The translations under genes and the position numbers were made by a program. 64,000 bases of DNA from Parasaccharibacter apium. Its GTDB lineage: Bacteria > Pseudomonadota > Alphaproteobacteria > Acetobacterales > Acetobacteraceae. The DNA lies in contig NZ_MEJG01000002.1 in assembly GCF_002592045.1 (NCBI RefSeq), positions 1 to 64,000 on the forward strand, written 5' to 3'. Below the pieces are notes generated by a model. It was given only the letters and a program-made list of their open reading frames with translations. It did not search any database and was not told the DNA's origin. How positions within the stretch are numbered: the first letter of the stretch is position 1; each line of letters opens with the position of its first letter. Of this stretch, positions 1 to 7,239 are shown piece by piece.

Positions 1-459
1 ACGCCTGACCTATCAAGCTACGCTAAAAAGAGCGATATTCCCGACACATCCAAACTCGCCACATCGGCAGACCTCACGACCGAAGCTACAGCGCGTCAAA
101 ATGGGGACGACGCGCTTGCGCAACGGGTATCAACTGTTGAAAAAAACATCGCAACCCTTCCCGCTAGCGATACTCTCCCTCGTATCCTCTCGCAACAAGG
201 GACGCTCATCCAATCCTTCACAGCAACAGGCGTGCAGGATAGTGACCGCATCACCTTCCCGCAGGCTTTTGGCGATGATTCCGTCCTCATTTTCATCACG
301 CCCAAAACGCCATCAGCAACCGGGTCATGGTCACCACCAGTGTGCGGCTACAATCTGGAAAACCGTTATTCATTCGGCCTGACCCGCTTCTTTACAGACG
401 GTACCGACAAAACCTCAAAAGGCGATATCTCAGTCCTAGCTATAGGGAAACCTGCATAA
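1..459 (+). CDS. Phage tail fibre protein, C-terminal part (5' end outside window)
   Basis: The frame is open from base 1 to the TAA at 457-459, so only the last 152 residues are visible. The start reads like a tail-fibre linker (PDLSSYAKKSDIPD), followed by a short helical stretch with heptad character and then a compact beta-type domain with FPQAFGDD and the closing WSPPVCGYNLENRYSFGLT. This order resembles the C-terminal receptor-binding tip (gp53-like) of phage tail fibres. Such proteins sit at the distal end of the tail and bind the host surface. The next gene overlaps its stop (TAATG), typical of a fibre followed by its assembly factor. The family assignment rests on pattern, not on a search. 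Confidence 0.6.
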   Translation, partial: TPDLSSYAKKSDIPDTSKLATSADLTTEATARQNGDDALAQRVSTVEKNIATLPASDTLPRILSQQGTLIQSFTATGVQDSDRITFPQAFGDDSVLIFITPKTPSATGSWSPPVCGYNLENRYSFGLTRFFTDGTDKTSKGDISVLAIGKPA

Positions 460-893
460 TGACACAGACATATTACGCCATTGTCAAAGCTGGGTCAGAC
501 CTAGCCCAACCCTGCCAAGTCTTAGGATGGTTTGCTCAATCCACCACAGACGGGCAGACAACTCCCTATCAAGCAGCCCCTGGCTTTGAGGCTATCCCTC
601 TCAATATTAGCGACACAGAATGGGAGGCCCGTACCTCTGGTCCGCAGAACCCAACACAGCTTCATGAGGGACGCTTAGAGCCATATGTTCCACCCGCTCC
701 GAGCCTAGCTGTACAAGCACAAACAGCCTTACAGCAGGCACGCGCTGCCCTTTGGAATAATTACGGGATTCTGGGAGAAAGCACGCCCGATGATTGTGTG
801 GCTTACATCCGCGCCCTAACGGCCATCGCCAAGGGTAAGGATACGACCAGCACAGCCTTACCAGAGGCCCCGGCTGACCTTAACCCATCCTGA
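459..893 (+). CDS. Phage tail-fibre-assembly-like protein
   Basis: 144 residues. I chose the ATG at 459 because it overlaps the upstream stop by one base; an upstream extension of the frame to 327 lies inside the fibre gene. The N-terminal part (residues 1-80) is a small mixed domain. The C-terminal part has a helix with QARAALWNNYGILGESTP and AYIRALTAIAKGKD, then a Pro-rich tail (STALPEAPADLNPS). That C-terminal layout is common in proteins encoded directly after phage tail fibres, often called assembly chaperones. The role here is inferred mainly from position. A hairpin terminator follows within a few bases. Confidence 0.5.
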   Translation: MTQTYYAIVKAGSDLAQPCQVLGWFAQSTTDGQTTPYQAAPGFEAIPLNISDTEWEARTSGPQNPTQLHEGRLEPYVPPAPSLAVQAQTALQQARAALWNNYGILGESTPDDCVAYIRALTAIAKGKDTTSTALPEAPADLNPS

Positions 894-896
894 CCA

Positions 897-930
897 TAAA
901 AAGGGCCACTCCATATAGGGGCGGCCTTTT
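897..930 (+). terminator. Terminator after the tail-fibre pair
   Basis: AAAAGGGCC and GGCCTTTT can pair (with one bulged G) around a short loop starting 4 bases after the stop at 893. The downstream arm ends in a T run. This is the expected place for a late phage operon terminator, although two further small phage-type genes follow. Confidence 0.5.
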
Positions 931-947
931 CATCATTGGAGGATTGT

Positions 948-1184
948 GTGGATTTCTCATCCATCCTCTCCGCTCTGCCCAATAACGTGCAGGGCTATGC
1001 GGCCTTGCTCATCATCGCATGCGCCGCACTTTCTACCATCATCCGCCCACCCGCTGCGGGGTCCCGTTGGACCATCCTCTACCGGCTGATGAACATCCTT
1101 GCCTTCAACATAGGCTGGGCGGCCAACCACCTGCCCAGCAATCGGGCCAAGAACAGCAATGCACGGGACTCCCCGCCGCATTGA
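948..1184 (+). CDS. Small phage-associated membrane protein (holin-like)
   Basis: 78 residues from a GTG at 948, chosen because GGAGGA (938-943) lies just upstream. Residues about 12-32 form one hydrophobic segment (GYAALLIIACAALSTIIRPP), and a second weaker one follows (LYRLMNILAFNIGWAANHL). The tail is short and polar. Small proteins with one or two membrane segments next to tail-fibre genes are often holins or lysis-module proteins, but no lysozyme or endolysin is adjacent, so the function is only suggested by context. Confidence 0.5.
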   Translation: MDFSSILSALPNNVQGYAALLIIACAALSTIIRPPAAGSRWTILYRLMNILAFNIGWAANHLPSNRAKNSNARDSPPH

Positions 1185-1232
1185 CTGAACCCTCACCAAC
1201 CAACACTCACTAAAATTGAACAGGAGCCTATC

Positions 1233-1520
1233 ATGGCCGATACAACCCCCTCCCTCTCCGCCCTCATCGCCGCCGGCGAGAGCGTGTTCACCGCAGCAAC
1301 AGGCAAAAGCTCCGCAAATGTGGATAAAGTCACGGCAGGAATCTCCTCCGTCGCAGACGGCTTGCTCCCGACTGTAGAAAGCAAAGTCCGCTTCGACCTC
1401 GGTAAGGTCATCGCAGGCGCAACCGCTATCCTCACCGGCACAGCCCTAGTGCTATCTGGGTTAAAGAAACGCCCAGAAGCCACAACAACCGCCGCAGCAC
1501 CCAGCAACGTACCCCACTAA
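1233..1520 (+). CDS. Small Ala-rich phage-associated protein with one membrane segment
   Basis: 95 residues. AGGAG lies 8 bases before the ATG. The protein is Ala/Ser/Thr-rich, with one hydrophobic segment near residues 56-76 ([20 protein letters not shown]) followed by KKRPE and a low-complexity tail. I do not recognise a family. It follows the holin-like gene in the same orientation and is closed by a strong hairpin, so it is probably the last gene of the phage module. Confidence 0.5.
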   Translation: MADTTPSLSALIAAGESVFTAATGKSSANVDKVTAGISSVADGLLPTVESKVRFDLGKVIAGATAILTGTALVLSGLKKRPEATTTAAAPSNVPH

Positions 1521-1527
1521 ATACCCC

Positions 1528-1570
1528 CCTGCATTGGACAAACGCCATGGCGCCAATGCAGGCTCTTTCA
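1528..1570 (+). terminator. Hairpin terminator at end of phage module
   Basis: CCTGCATTGG (1528-1537) pairs perfectly with CCAATGCAGG (1553-1562) over a 15-base loop, followed by a short CTCTTTC tract. It starts 8 bases after the preceding stop codon. Confidence 0.6.
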
Positions 1571-1644
1571 TCTTAATAGCAATACCTCTACAAATAAGGT
1601 ATCCATATAATAGGCCCCTTATCCTATTGGTTATTTCTCTTTAT

Positions 1645-1986
1645 ATGCCTCTCCTGCTCAGTTCTATATTACTTTATAGCCTCACAGCCTGTGCCGAAAT
1701 CGCTGGTTGCTTTGCTTTTTGGACGTGGTTAAAACTCCATGGTAATCCCTTATGGCTTATCCCCGGGAGCCTATCATTAGGCCTCTTCGCCGTCTTGCTA
1801 ACCTTTAGCCCTTCTGATCATGCCGGACGCGCTTACGCACTTTACGGCGGTATCTATATCATCATGAGCCTACTTTGGGGCTGGGTTATGGAACATACAA
1901 CACCCGATATATGGGATATAATCGGTGCAAGCCTTTGCCTAAGTGGTGCTGCTATTATCTTATTCGCTCCCCATAGCCACACCTAA
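1645..1986 (+). CDS. YnfA family small membrane protein (UPF0060)
   Basis: 113 residues, close to the family's usual length. The frame stays open upstream to about 1534, but that extension runs into the terminator, so I take the ATG at 1645; the ribosome site there is weak. Four hydrophobic helices are visible. Family signatures are [14 protein letters not shown] near the start, [19 protein letters not shown] in the middle and [19 protein letters not shown] at the end. YnfA proteins are small multidrug resistance-like inner-membrane proteins. It lies between the phage module and a broken TRIC gene. Confidence 0.85.
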   Translation: MPLLLSSILLYSLTACAEIAGCFAFWTWLKLHGNPLWLIPGSLSLGLFAVLLTFSPSDHAGRAYALYGGIYIIMSLLWGWVMEHTTPDIWDIIGASLCLSGAAIILFAPHSHT

Positions 1987-1997
1987 CCGCAATCCCC

Positions 1998-2614
1998 CTA
2001 AGACCGATAACTAAAACGAGGCAACGTCCAATTATAACGGATCGACAATAAACGAAACGTAATTCCAAAAACCATTGCAATAATAAGTTCGATATTTTTA
2101 TTTTCGACTAAATGAGAACAAAAAAGAAATACGACAGCCGTACTTACAGACACCGTCCCATATAATTCAGAACGAAAAAGTAACGGAATATCGTTACATA
2201 ATATATCTCGCAAAACTCCCCCCATGCACCCTGTAATCATACCAGAAATAACAACACATATGACTGAAAGATGACCCACCAACGCCACTTGGCAACCAAT
2301 TACCGTAAAAACAACTAAACCAATCGCATCTAAAAAGAGAAAAAGCTTGCGCAATTTATGCATATGACGCGCTACGATAATAGTCGCCAAAGCCGCAAAC
2401 CCAGTAATCAACGAATAACTAGGATGCCGCACCCAAGAAAGCGGATAATGGTTCAGCAACACATCCCGAATAGACCCGCCCCCCAACGCAGTCACCCACC
2501 CTAGTAAAAAACACCAACTAAATCCATCTCTAACTTACCCGCCAAGAGGGCTGCTGTCATAGCTTCAGCGATAATAGCAATAATGTATAATATTGTATAA
2601 ATATCAAACGTCAT
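1998..2614 (-). pseudogene. TRIC/UPF0126 family membrane protein, frameshifted
   Basis: The intact C-terminal reading frame (1998-2495) carries TALGGGSIRDVLLNHYPLSW and a second GGVLRDIL copy, the two repeat signatures of the trimeric intracellular cation channel/UPF0126 family. Its normal N-terminus is encoded just upstream in another frame: from ATG 2614 (AAGGA six bases before) it reads MTFDIYTILYIIAIIAEAM and then hits TAG at once after a run of six T (2506-2511 on the + strand as A). One more T would give VFLLGWVTALGGG and join both parts into about 205 codons, the family's size. So this is either a recent single-base pseudogene, a slippage-controlled gene or a sequencing error. Confidence 0.75.
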
Positions 2615-2671
2615 GCTCATTCCTTTATGACGCTAATGTATTTTACAAAAAAACGCATTACATGATACGCC

Positions 2672-3112
2672 TTATCGCGTAATCAGCCTTCCATAATTTG
2701 CAAAAAGAACGTGAGCATCATCCTCACCAAATGGAGTATTCTTTTTTACACACAAAATAAAGCGATTCATAAAACGCATAGAAGCCAGCGTATCATTCGC
2801 AGAGTTACCATTAAATTGTACCATCAAACGGTTAAAATCGGCATCAACGGCGTAATAACGCTCCGATGAAAACCGATCACATAATTCATGGAATTCCCTC
2901 TCCATGGAACTCACCATTTGCTTATAAAATTGATGAGACGCTTCAATTTCACAATAGAATGCCTCATGACGAGACGTCACCTTGGTACTACCCTTAGGAA
3001 AGGGAGCCAAATCTTGTGAAAAAAGTTCATGTTTAGAAAGCCGACCAATCTTCTTGCCTAGCTGACGAACCTCATCCTCATATCCTAACAAGCTATATAC
3101 AGAATCTATCAT
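2672..3112 (-). CDS. Hypothetical cytosolic protein
   Basis: 146 residues from ATG 3112, with a GGGGAAG ribosome site; a GTG one codon earlier is the alternative. The protein is highly charged, with no signal peptide or membrane segment. Predicted helical stretches include YEDEVRQLGKKIGRLSKHEL and HQFYKQMVSSMEREFHELCD. I do not recognise a family. It lies in an A+T-rich run of minus-strand unknown genes between the broken TRIC gene and two exported unknowns. Confidence 0.55.
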   Translation of the reverse strand: MIDSVYSLLGYEDEVRQLGKKIGRLSKHELFSQDLAPFPKGSTKVTSRHEAFYCEIEASHQFYKQMVSSMEREFHELCDRFSSERYYAVDADFNRLMVQFNGNSANDTLASMRFMNRFILCVKKNTPFGEDDAHVLFANYGRLITR

Positions 3113-3180
3113 CACTTCTTCCCCTTACACACTAGAGACCAGTACTATGCACCACGTCTTTATAATAATCTACACGTAGA

Positions 3181-3558
3181 CTATTGCCCCTTATCAAAAT
3201 GATTCAATGCCCAACAACGAGAGGTTACTATAGTTTGGTCTGCAGCAGGATTAGGCATGGTCAACGCACATATCGCTACCCTATCAGGTACAGAGGGGAG
3301 TGTTTTTTGTGCCAACACCAACACCTCCTCTCCACCTCCAACATGCGCCGCCACAACAGCATAACGTTGATTCAATAACGTCTCTAAAGACACATCAATC
3401 GGCTTAAAATACGTTGGGATAGCTAAAGGGCTATACGACGCTTTGATGCCTGATGCCGGTAAAGCAAAACTGCCTTGTGCCATTGCCGTTGAGGCCGCAA
3501 AAAGCGTAGCCCCCCAACACTCCGCCGCTATCCTCGCCCACTTCCTCCACAATCTCAT
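3181..3558 (-). CDS. Hypothetical exported protein
   Basis: 125 residues. The N-terminus is a signal peptide: Arg/Lys-rich start, hydrophobic core (CWGATLFAASTAMA) and cleavage after AMA at about residue 27. The mature part has two cysteines (AICALTMP, SRCWALN) that could form a disulfide. I do not recognise a family. It is encoded 31 bases after another exported unknown on the same strand, so the two may be co-transcribed and act in the periplasm or outside. Confidence 0.55.
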   Translation of the reverse strand: MRLWRKWARIAAECWGATLFAASTAMAQGSFALPASGIKASYSPLAIPTYFKPIDVSLETLLNQRYAVVAAHVGGGEEVLVLAQKTLPSVPDRVAICALTMPNPAADQTIVTSRCWALNHFDKGQ

Positions 3559-3589
3559 ACCACCCTCCCAATCATCTCTTTAATGCACA

Positions 3590-4096
3590 TCAGAAACCTA
3601 CTGCAATCGCCTTTATCTGCACCACACCCGCAAAATAGCGATTGGTAGGCAGCTGTGCATATGCCTGGCCATCATGTAACTTCAGCACACCCTTCACTCG
3701 TGTAAAAATAGACACTGTGTGATTATTCGTGACACGATTCAACACTGCGGTAATGTTATAATTCATTGTCCCATTATCGTACCCTCCATGAGGGCCGCTA
3801 TGTAAACGAACCTGCATACGATAGCGTCCAAGCTTATAAGCACCTTGGCCAAGATCCACATTTTTTTGCACTTGGCCCCGCCTAATATTAGGACCCAATT
3901 TTGCAGCTAATATATCCTGTGGAGGTGTCGCTGTCCCCACTACAAGCGGCGTCGGTGTTAACTGCGCTTGAACCTCATATACACGGTCCAGCCCCTCAGC
4001 CCGCGCAGATGATAACAAGATTGCACCACTCACTAGCAGCACCATCACATACCCTACACGATACCATGCCCGCTTCAACGCACTACCCTTCATCAT
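3590..4096 (-). CDS. Hypothetical exported protein
   Basis: 168 residues. I chose ATG 4096 because GGGGGG lies 8 bases upstream and it puts a proper signal peptide at the start (hydrophobic YVMVLLVSGAILLSS, cleavage after ARA). The frame extends upstream to 4147 but those codons add a poor N-terminus. The mature region alternates polar and hydrophobic residues as in a beta-rich domain (YKLGRYRMQVRLHSG, MNYNITAVLNRV, HTVSIFTRVKGVLKL). No family recognised. It probably shares a transcript with the next exported unknown. Confidence 0.55.
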   Translation of the reverse strand: MMKGSALKRAWYRVGYVMVLLVSGAILLSSARAEGLDRVYEVQAQLTPTPLVVGTATPPQDILAAKLGPNIRRGQVQKNVDLGQGAYKLGRYRMQVRLHSGPHGGYDNGTMNYNITAVLNRVTNNHTVSIFTRVKGVLKLHDGQAYAQLPTNRYFAGVVQIKAIAVGF

Positions 4097-4175
4097 TTTG
4101 AATACCCCCCACTGTTCTTTTAATTTCGAATTAAAAACAAAAATCATCCTCTGACAAGCTTATTTTGATAGAACT

Positions 4176-4673
4176 TCACTCTCCGAGAATACGCTGCATA
4201 AATGTCAAATCCAGCCAACGACCAAATTTATAACCAACTTGCCGACACTGCCCCACTTTCTGGAAACCCAATTGTTCATGCAAACGAATAGACCCTTCAT
4301 TTCCAGATTCAATGCCTGCCATCATGACATGATAGCCTTTCTGCTGAGCCCGCTGCATTAACGTCTCCATTAAAATTCTACCAACACCTCTACGTTGTTT
4401 AGCCGGATGTACATAAACAGAATGTTCCACCGTATAACGATATCCATCCCACGCACGCCACGGACCAAAGGTGGCATATCCATTCACTAAACCAGCTTCA
4501 TCTATACCCACCAAAACTGGCAAATCTGCCTTCCTATGCCCCTCCAACCACTTGGCCCTATTAGCAACATCCACTACACATTCATTCCAAATAGCCGTAG
4601 TAGTCCTAACAGCATGATTGTAGATCTCCGTTATAGCCGCTAGGTCCCCTGCTTCCGCTGGTCTAATTTCCAT
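4176..4673 (-). CDS. GNAT N-acetyltransferase, phosphinothricin/methionine-sulfoximine acetyltransferase type
   Basis: 165 residues, the usual length. The N-terminus (IRPAEAGDLAAITEIYNHAV, then TTAIWNE) and the central HSVYVHPAKQRRGVGRILM match the PAT/YncA (MnaT) branch of the GNAT fold. The QRRGVG stretch is the acetyl-CoA pyrophosphate loop. EQLGFQKVGQCRQVGYKFG near the end is also typical. These enzymes transfer acetyl from acetyl-CoA to the amino group of small amino acid analogues such as methionine sulfoximine; the true substrate here is unknown. It is a single gene at the edge of the A+T-rich stretch, with a run of non-coding DNA on its 5' side. Confidence 0.85.
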   Translation of the reverse strand: MEIRPAEAGDLAAITEIYNHAVRTTTAIWNECVVDVANRAKWLEGHRKADLPVLVGIDEAGLVNGYATFGPWRAWDGYRYTVEHSVYVHPAKQRRGVGRILMETLMQRAQQKGYHVMMAGIESGNEGSIRLHEQLGFQKVGQCRQVGYKFGRWLDLTFMQRILGE

Positions 4674-4819
4674 ATTCCCCTCCTTATTCTACCGCGTACA
4701 TCCACCAATTTATGCCAGCTATGCCCATTAGATACGAAAAATATGTTTGTTTATTACATAAAATTTAGTATTTAATAACTGAGGCTCATTTGCTACCCCT
4801 CCACCCCAAAGAGGATGCC

Positions 4820-4924
4820 ATGTCACCTTTATACCACTTTATGTTCCAGCTAATCGTCATTTTTACCTTGCAGGTCGCTTTTATCGCTATTGGGCAACTA
4901 GATTACTTGCGCAAGCACGACTAA
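4820..4924 (+). CDS. Very small membrane protein, 34 residues
   Basis: An ORF with AGAGGA four bases before the ATG encodes MSPLYHFMFQLIVIFTLQVA, followed by FIAIGQLDYLRKHD. It has one hydrophobic helix (about residues 8-25) and a charged C-terminus, the layout of single-pass small proteins. It lies 135 bases before a DUF3325-like/PepSY gene pair and in the same direction. Iron-uptake clusters often carry tiny membrane proteins of this kind, but I cannot name a family. The good ribosome site is the main reason to think it is real. Confidence 0.45.
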   Translation: MSPLYHFMFQLIVIFTLQVAFIAIGQLDYLRKHD

Positions 4925-4942
4925 CCATTGATGCAACCAAAC

Positions 4943-4959
4943 TTAATAAAACTTATTAA
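4943..4959. other. Inverted repeat in gap before the PepSY operon
   Basis: TTAATAA (4943-4949) and TTATTAA (4953-4959) form a perfect inverted repeat with a three-base spacer in the 135-base gap between the 34-residue ORF and the next gene. It could be an operator or a weak hairpin. The arms are pure A/T, so chance is a serious alternative. Confidence 0.25.
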
Positions 4960-5059
4960 AGACATTTATATCCTACATTACCAATACATGTTTGACGCAC
5001 CATCCGCCCTCCCATAAAATTAATCCTGTGCATAAGGTGCTGGATTCTGGAAGGCTAAA

Positions 5060-5359
5060 ATGTCAAACATAGATGAACAATCTATTTTCTTCTTGATAGG
5101 CCTTGTACTAAGCAGCATTTCCACCATCCTACTTTGGATGCATCTCCCAGGGAAAACACCACATCCTCGCTATTTACATCGTGCGCGCGGCCTTAGCTTA
5201 CTTGCCTCTTCTGCCGCTCTCGCTTGGGCAGCCTGGATCCCCGTTTTTGGTTTGATTGGGGCATTCTTCTGCCTTGGGGGATGGACTATGTCCCTCCTAT
5301 GCCTACTGCCCATCCTTTGGGCCATCATCACCACACACTACTCCTCTACCCTTCCGTGA
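5060..5359 (+). CDS. DUF3325-like membrane protein of an iron-uptake type cluster
   Basis: 99 residues with GGAAGG six bases upstream of the ATG. Three to four hydrophobic helices are visible, and a conserved-looking stretch RARGLSLLASSAALAWAAW followed by GLIGAFFCLGGWTMSLL resembles DUF3325 proteins. In many proteobacteria DUF3325, DUF3649 and PepSY membrane proteins are encoded together beside siderophore receptors. Here the next gene, a PepSY protein, starts inside this gene's stop codon (GTGA), so the two are translationally coupled. No TonB receptor lies within reach. The family call is by resemblance. Confidence 0.5.
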   Translation: MSNIDEQSIFFLIGLVLSSISTILLWMHLPGKTPHPRYLHRARGLSLLASSAALAWAAWIPVFGLIGAFFCLGGWTMSLLCLLPILWAIITTHYSSTLP

Positions 5360-7239
5360 AGAACACATCACCCTCTTCATTTTGGAAACGTTTACTCATT
5401 GGACTATTGAGTAGTTTCTTTATAATGGAGGGGGCTTATCAGACAGACAAGATTTTGATTATCTCCCAAACCTATGGGAAAACTGGTAGCTCTCTATTGC
5501 TACTAGGGAGCTGCTTGCTCTGCTTTTTCGTCCTTACCGGCTGTATCGGTATCGGGACTAGGCATAAAATATACCAACTCGCACGCCGTTACCAAACACT
5601 ACATGGCTGGATCGGTATTACAACTGGCAGTTTTTTGAGCATAAGCTTTTTGGCCGGGGCTGTTACTTTATTTGCAAACCCGCTTCAAGAATGGAGTACA
5701 CCTCCACTTCCTCCAATACAACCGCTTGTTACCCTTCCCACCAACAATGATACAAACATTTTCTTTCCCTCTCAGTTACATCATTACCGCATCAACCTTA
5801 CTTCTTCCCCTTCAACACGCTTTAGTCTCCCCATTATGCTGAGACTCCCTCTTGGCCTTCCCTCTCCACAAATCATACCACGTTACTCTACAATAAATGA
5901 CCAAAGCGTTTATTACCTACAACCCACAACTGTTCCCTGTTTTATTGGTGGCCTACACCGCCGCATGGGACTGCCACTACCAGAACCATGGGTTATGCCT
6001 TTAATTGGTATTATTTGTCTCTTTTATGGGCTCGCTTTACTTTCCGGTATTATTCTATTGCTTCCAGGTATGTGGCGTAATCTCATGACCATTCATCTCA
6101 AAGGTCATAAAAGGCGACTTTGGTTAGACGTGCATAGCTTGCTCGGTCTCTGCTCTCTGCCCTTTCACCTCATCATAGCTTTAACAACAGCTATGTTTGC
6201 CTTTTTCCCTTTAATTTACACATTCTCTGACGCCAAAATCATTCCGCATTCAAAACATAACACCGCATTAATACAAGAAAATATCGTCTATCCACCTCAC
6301 CTCATATCACCCGATACTGCTTTATCATATTTGCACAAGTTAGCGCCCACATTCCAGCCTCATACTCTAGATTACATTCTGAATCCCTTACCCGCCGACA
6401 CACTCACAAGACGTATAACTCTACGCGCCCCTCTATACACCCCTAATGACCCCTTGCCGTATACAAAAACACCTCACACTTCTTTAATCATAGAAGGTAC
6501 AGACCAACATAACCCTATGATCGGCAGAGATCGTAACTCCGTTACACTTAACCCCTATACAGGAACGCTTATAGACGCACAAAATCTCTCCTCACAACAG
6601 CCCCTTAGCCGCCGGTTGTTAACGTGGTGCTTAGCATTACATTTTGGAAGTTTTGGGGGGGAATTCGTACGTTGGCTCTATGTAATCTTAGCTCTCTGCG
6701 GGGTCGCTTTCTTCCATTCAGCCAATCAGCTTTGGCTTAACGCCCACATCTATAAAAGGCCCCATCAAAAAACATCATCTAAAATAGCCATACCCCCAAT
6801 ATGGCTCAGCCATCTAACAGAGGGGAGTCTTATGGGCTGTTTACTAGGCCTTTGCAGCATCATTGCCCTCAGTCCTTTTACGGCACGTATTATATTCCTT
6901 ACGGATATATCACATGCAACACATATCCTAAACACACCCCAAACGCATATGACACAGGCCTATCGACATATTAGCTTAGTATACTATACTTGTTTTGGCC
7001 TCAGCATCTTAGGCTGTTGTTTATTACCACGCTATTTATATAGAATCATCATTCTAACAGGCTCAGCGACAGCACTTTCAATAGCCATTACTGTGGTTAT
7101 GCTGCGCCATGCTGCAACACAGAACAGCGCAACACTCAGCCTAACGAGCGCCTTAATTATCGCTACTCTTAGTCTTTGGGGAGGGGTACTCTATCTTCTT
7201 TTGCGAAGATCACCTCCTTCACCTCAGTCCCATCCTTAA
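5356..7239 (+). CDS. PepSY-associated membrane protein with fused DUF3649-like N-terminus
   Basis: 627 residues from a GTG at 5356 that overlaps the upstream stop. The frame is open further upstream, but only inside the preceding gene. Residues about 8-70 form a two-helix unit (RLLIGLLSSFFIMEGAYQTD ... LLLLGSCLLCFFVLTGC) like stand-alone DUF3649 proteins. From about residue 78 the PepSY transmembrane architecture begins (YQTLHGWIGITTGSFLSISF), with a second HSLLGL helix near 255 and a periplasmic region between. The family (COG3182) is linked to iron or siderophore reduction. The C-terminus has about four more helices. The gene overlaps the 3' end of the convergent permease by four bases. Confidence 0.7.
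   Translation: MKNTSPSSFWKRLLIGLLSSFFIMEGAYQTDKILIISQTYGKTGSSLLLLGSCLLCFFVLTGCIGIGTRHKIYQLARRYQTLHGWIGITTGSFLSISFLAGAVTLFANPLQEWSTPPLPPIQPLVTLPTNNDTNIFFPSQLHHYRINLTSSPSTRFSLPIMLRLPLGLPSPQIIPRYSTINDQSVYYLQPTTVPCFIGGLHRRMGLPLPEPWVMPLIGIICLFYGLALLSGIILLLPGMWRNLMTIHLKGHKRRLWLDVHSLLGLCSLPFHLIIALTTAMFAFFPLIYTFSDAKIIPHSKHNTALIQENIVYPPHLISPDTALSYLHKLAPTFQPHTLDYILNPLPADTLTRRITLRAPLYTPNDPLPYTKTPHTSLIIEGTDQHNPMIGRDRNSVTLNPYTGTLIDAQNLSSQQPLSRRLLTWCLALHFGSFGGEFVRWLYVILALCGVAFFHSANQLWLNAHIYKRPHQKTSSKIAIPPIWLSHLTEGSLMGCLLGLCSIIALSPFTARIIFLTDISHATHILNTPQTHMTQAYRHISLVYYTCFGLSILGCCLLPRYLYRIIILTGSATALSIAITVVMLRHAATQNSATLSLTSALIIATLSLWGGVLYLLLRRSPPSPQSHP

Noticed and set aside
327-458. Upstream extension of the tail-fibre-assembly-like gene
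   Set aside because: It lies within the fibre gene in a different frame; the overlapping ATG at 459 is the natural start.
4690-4815. A possible Fur box before the 34-residue gene and PepSY pair
   Set aside because: The A+T-rich stretch has no convincing match to the GATAAT hexamer array.
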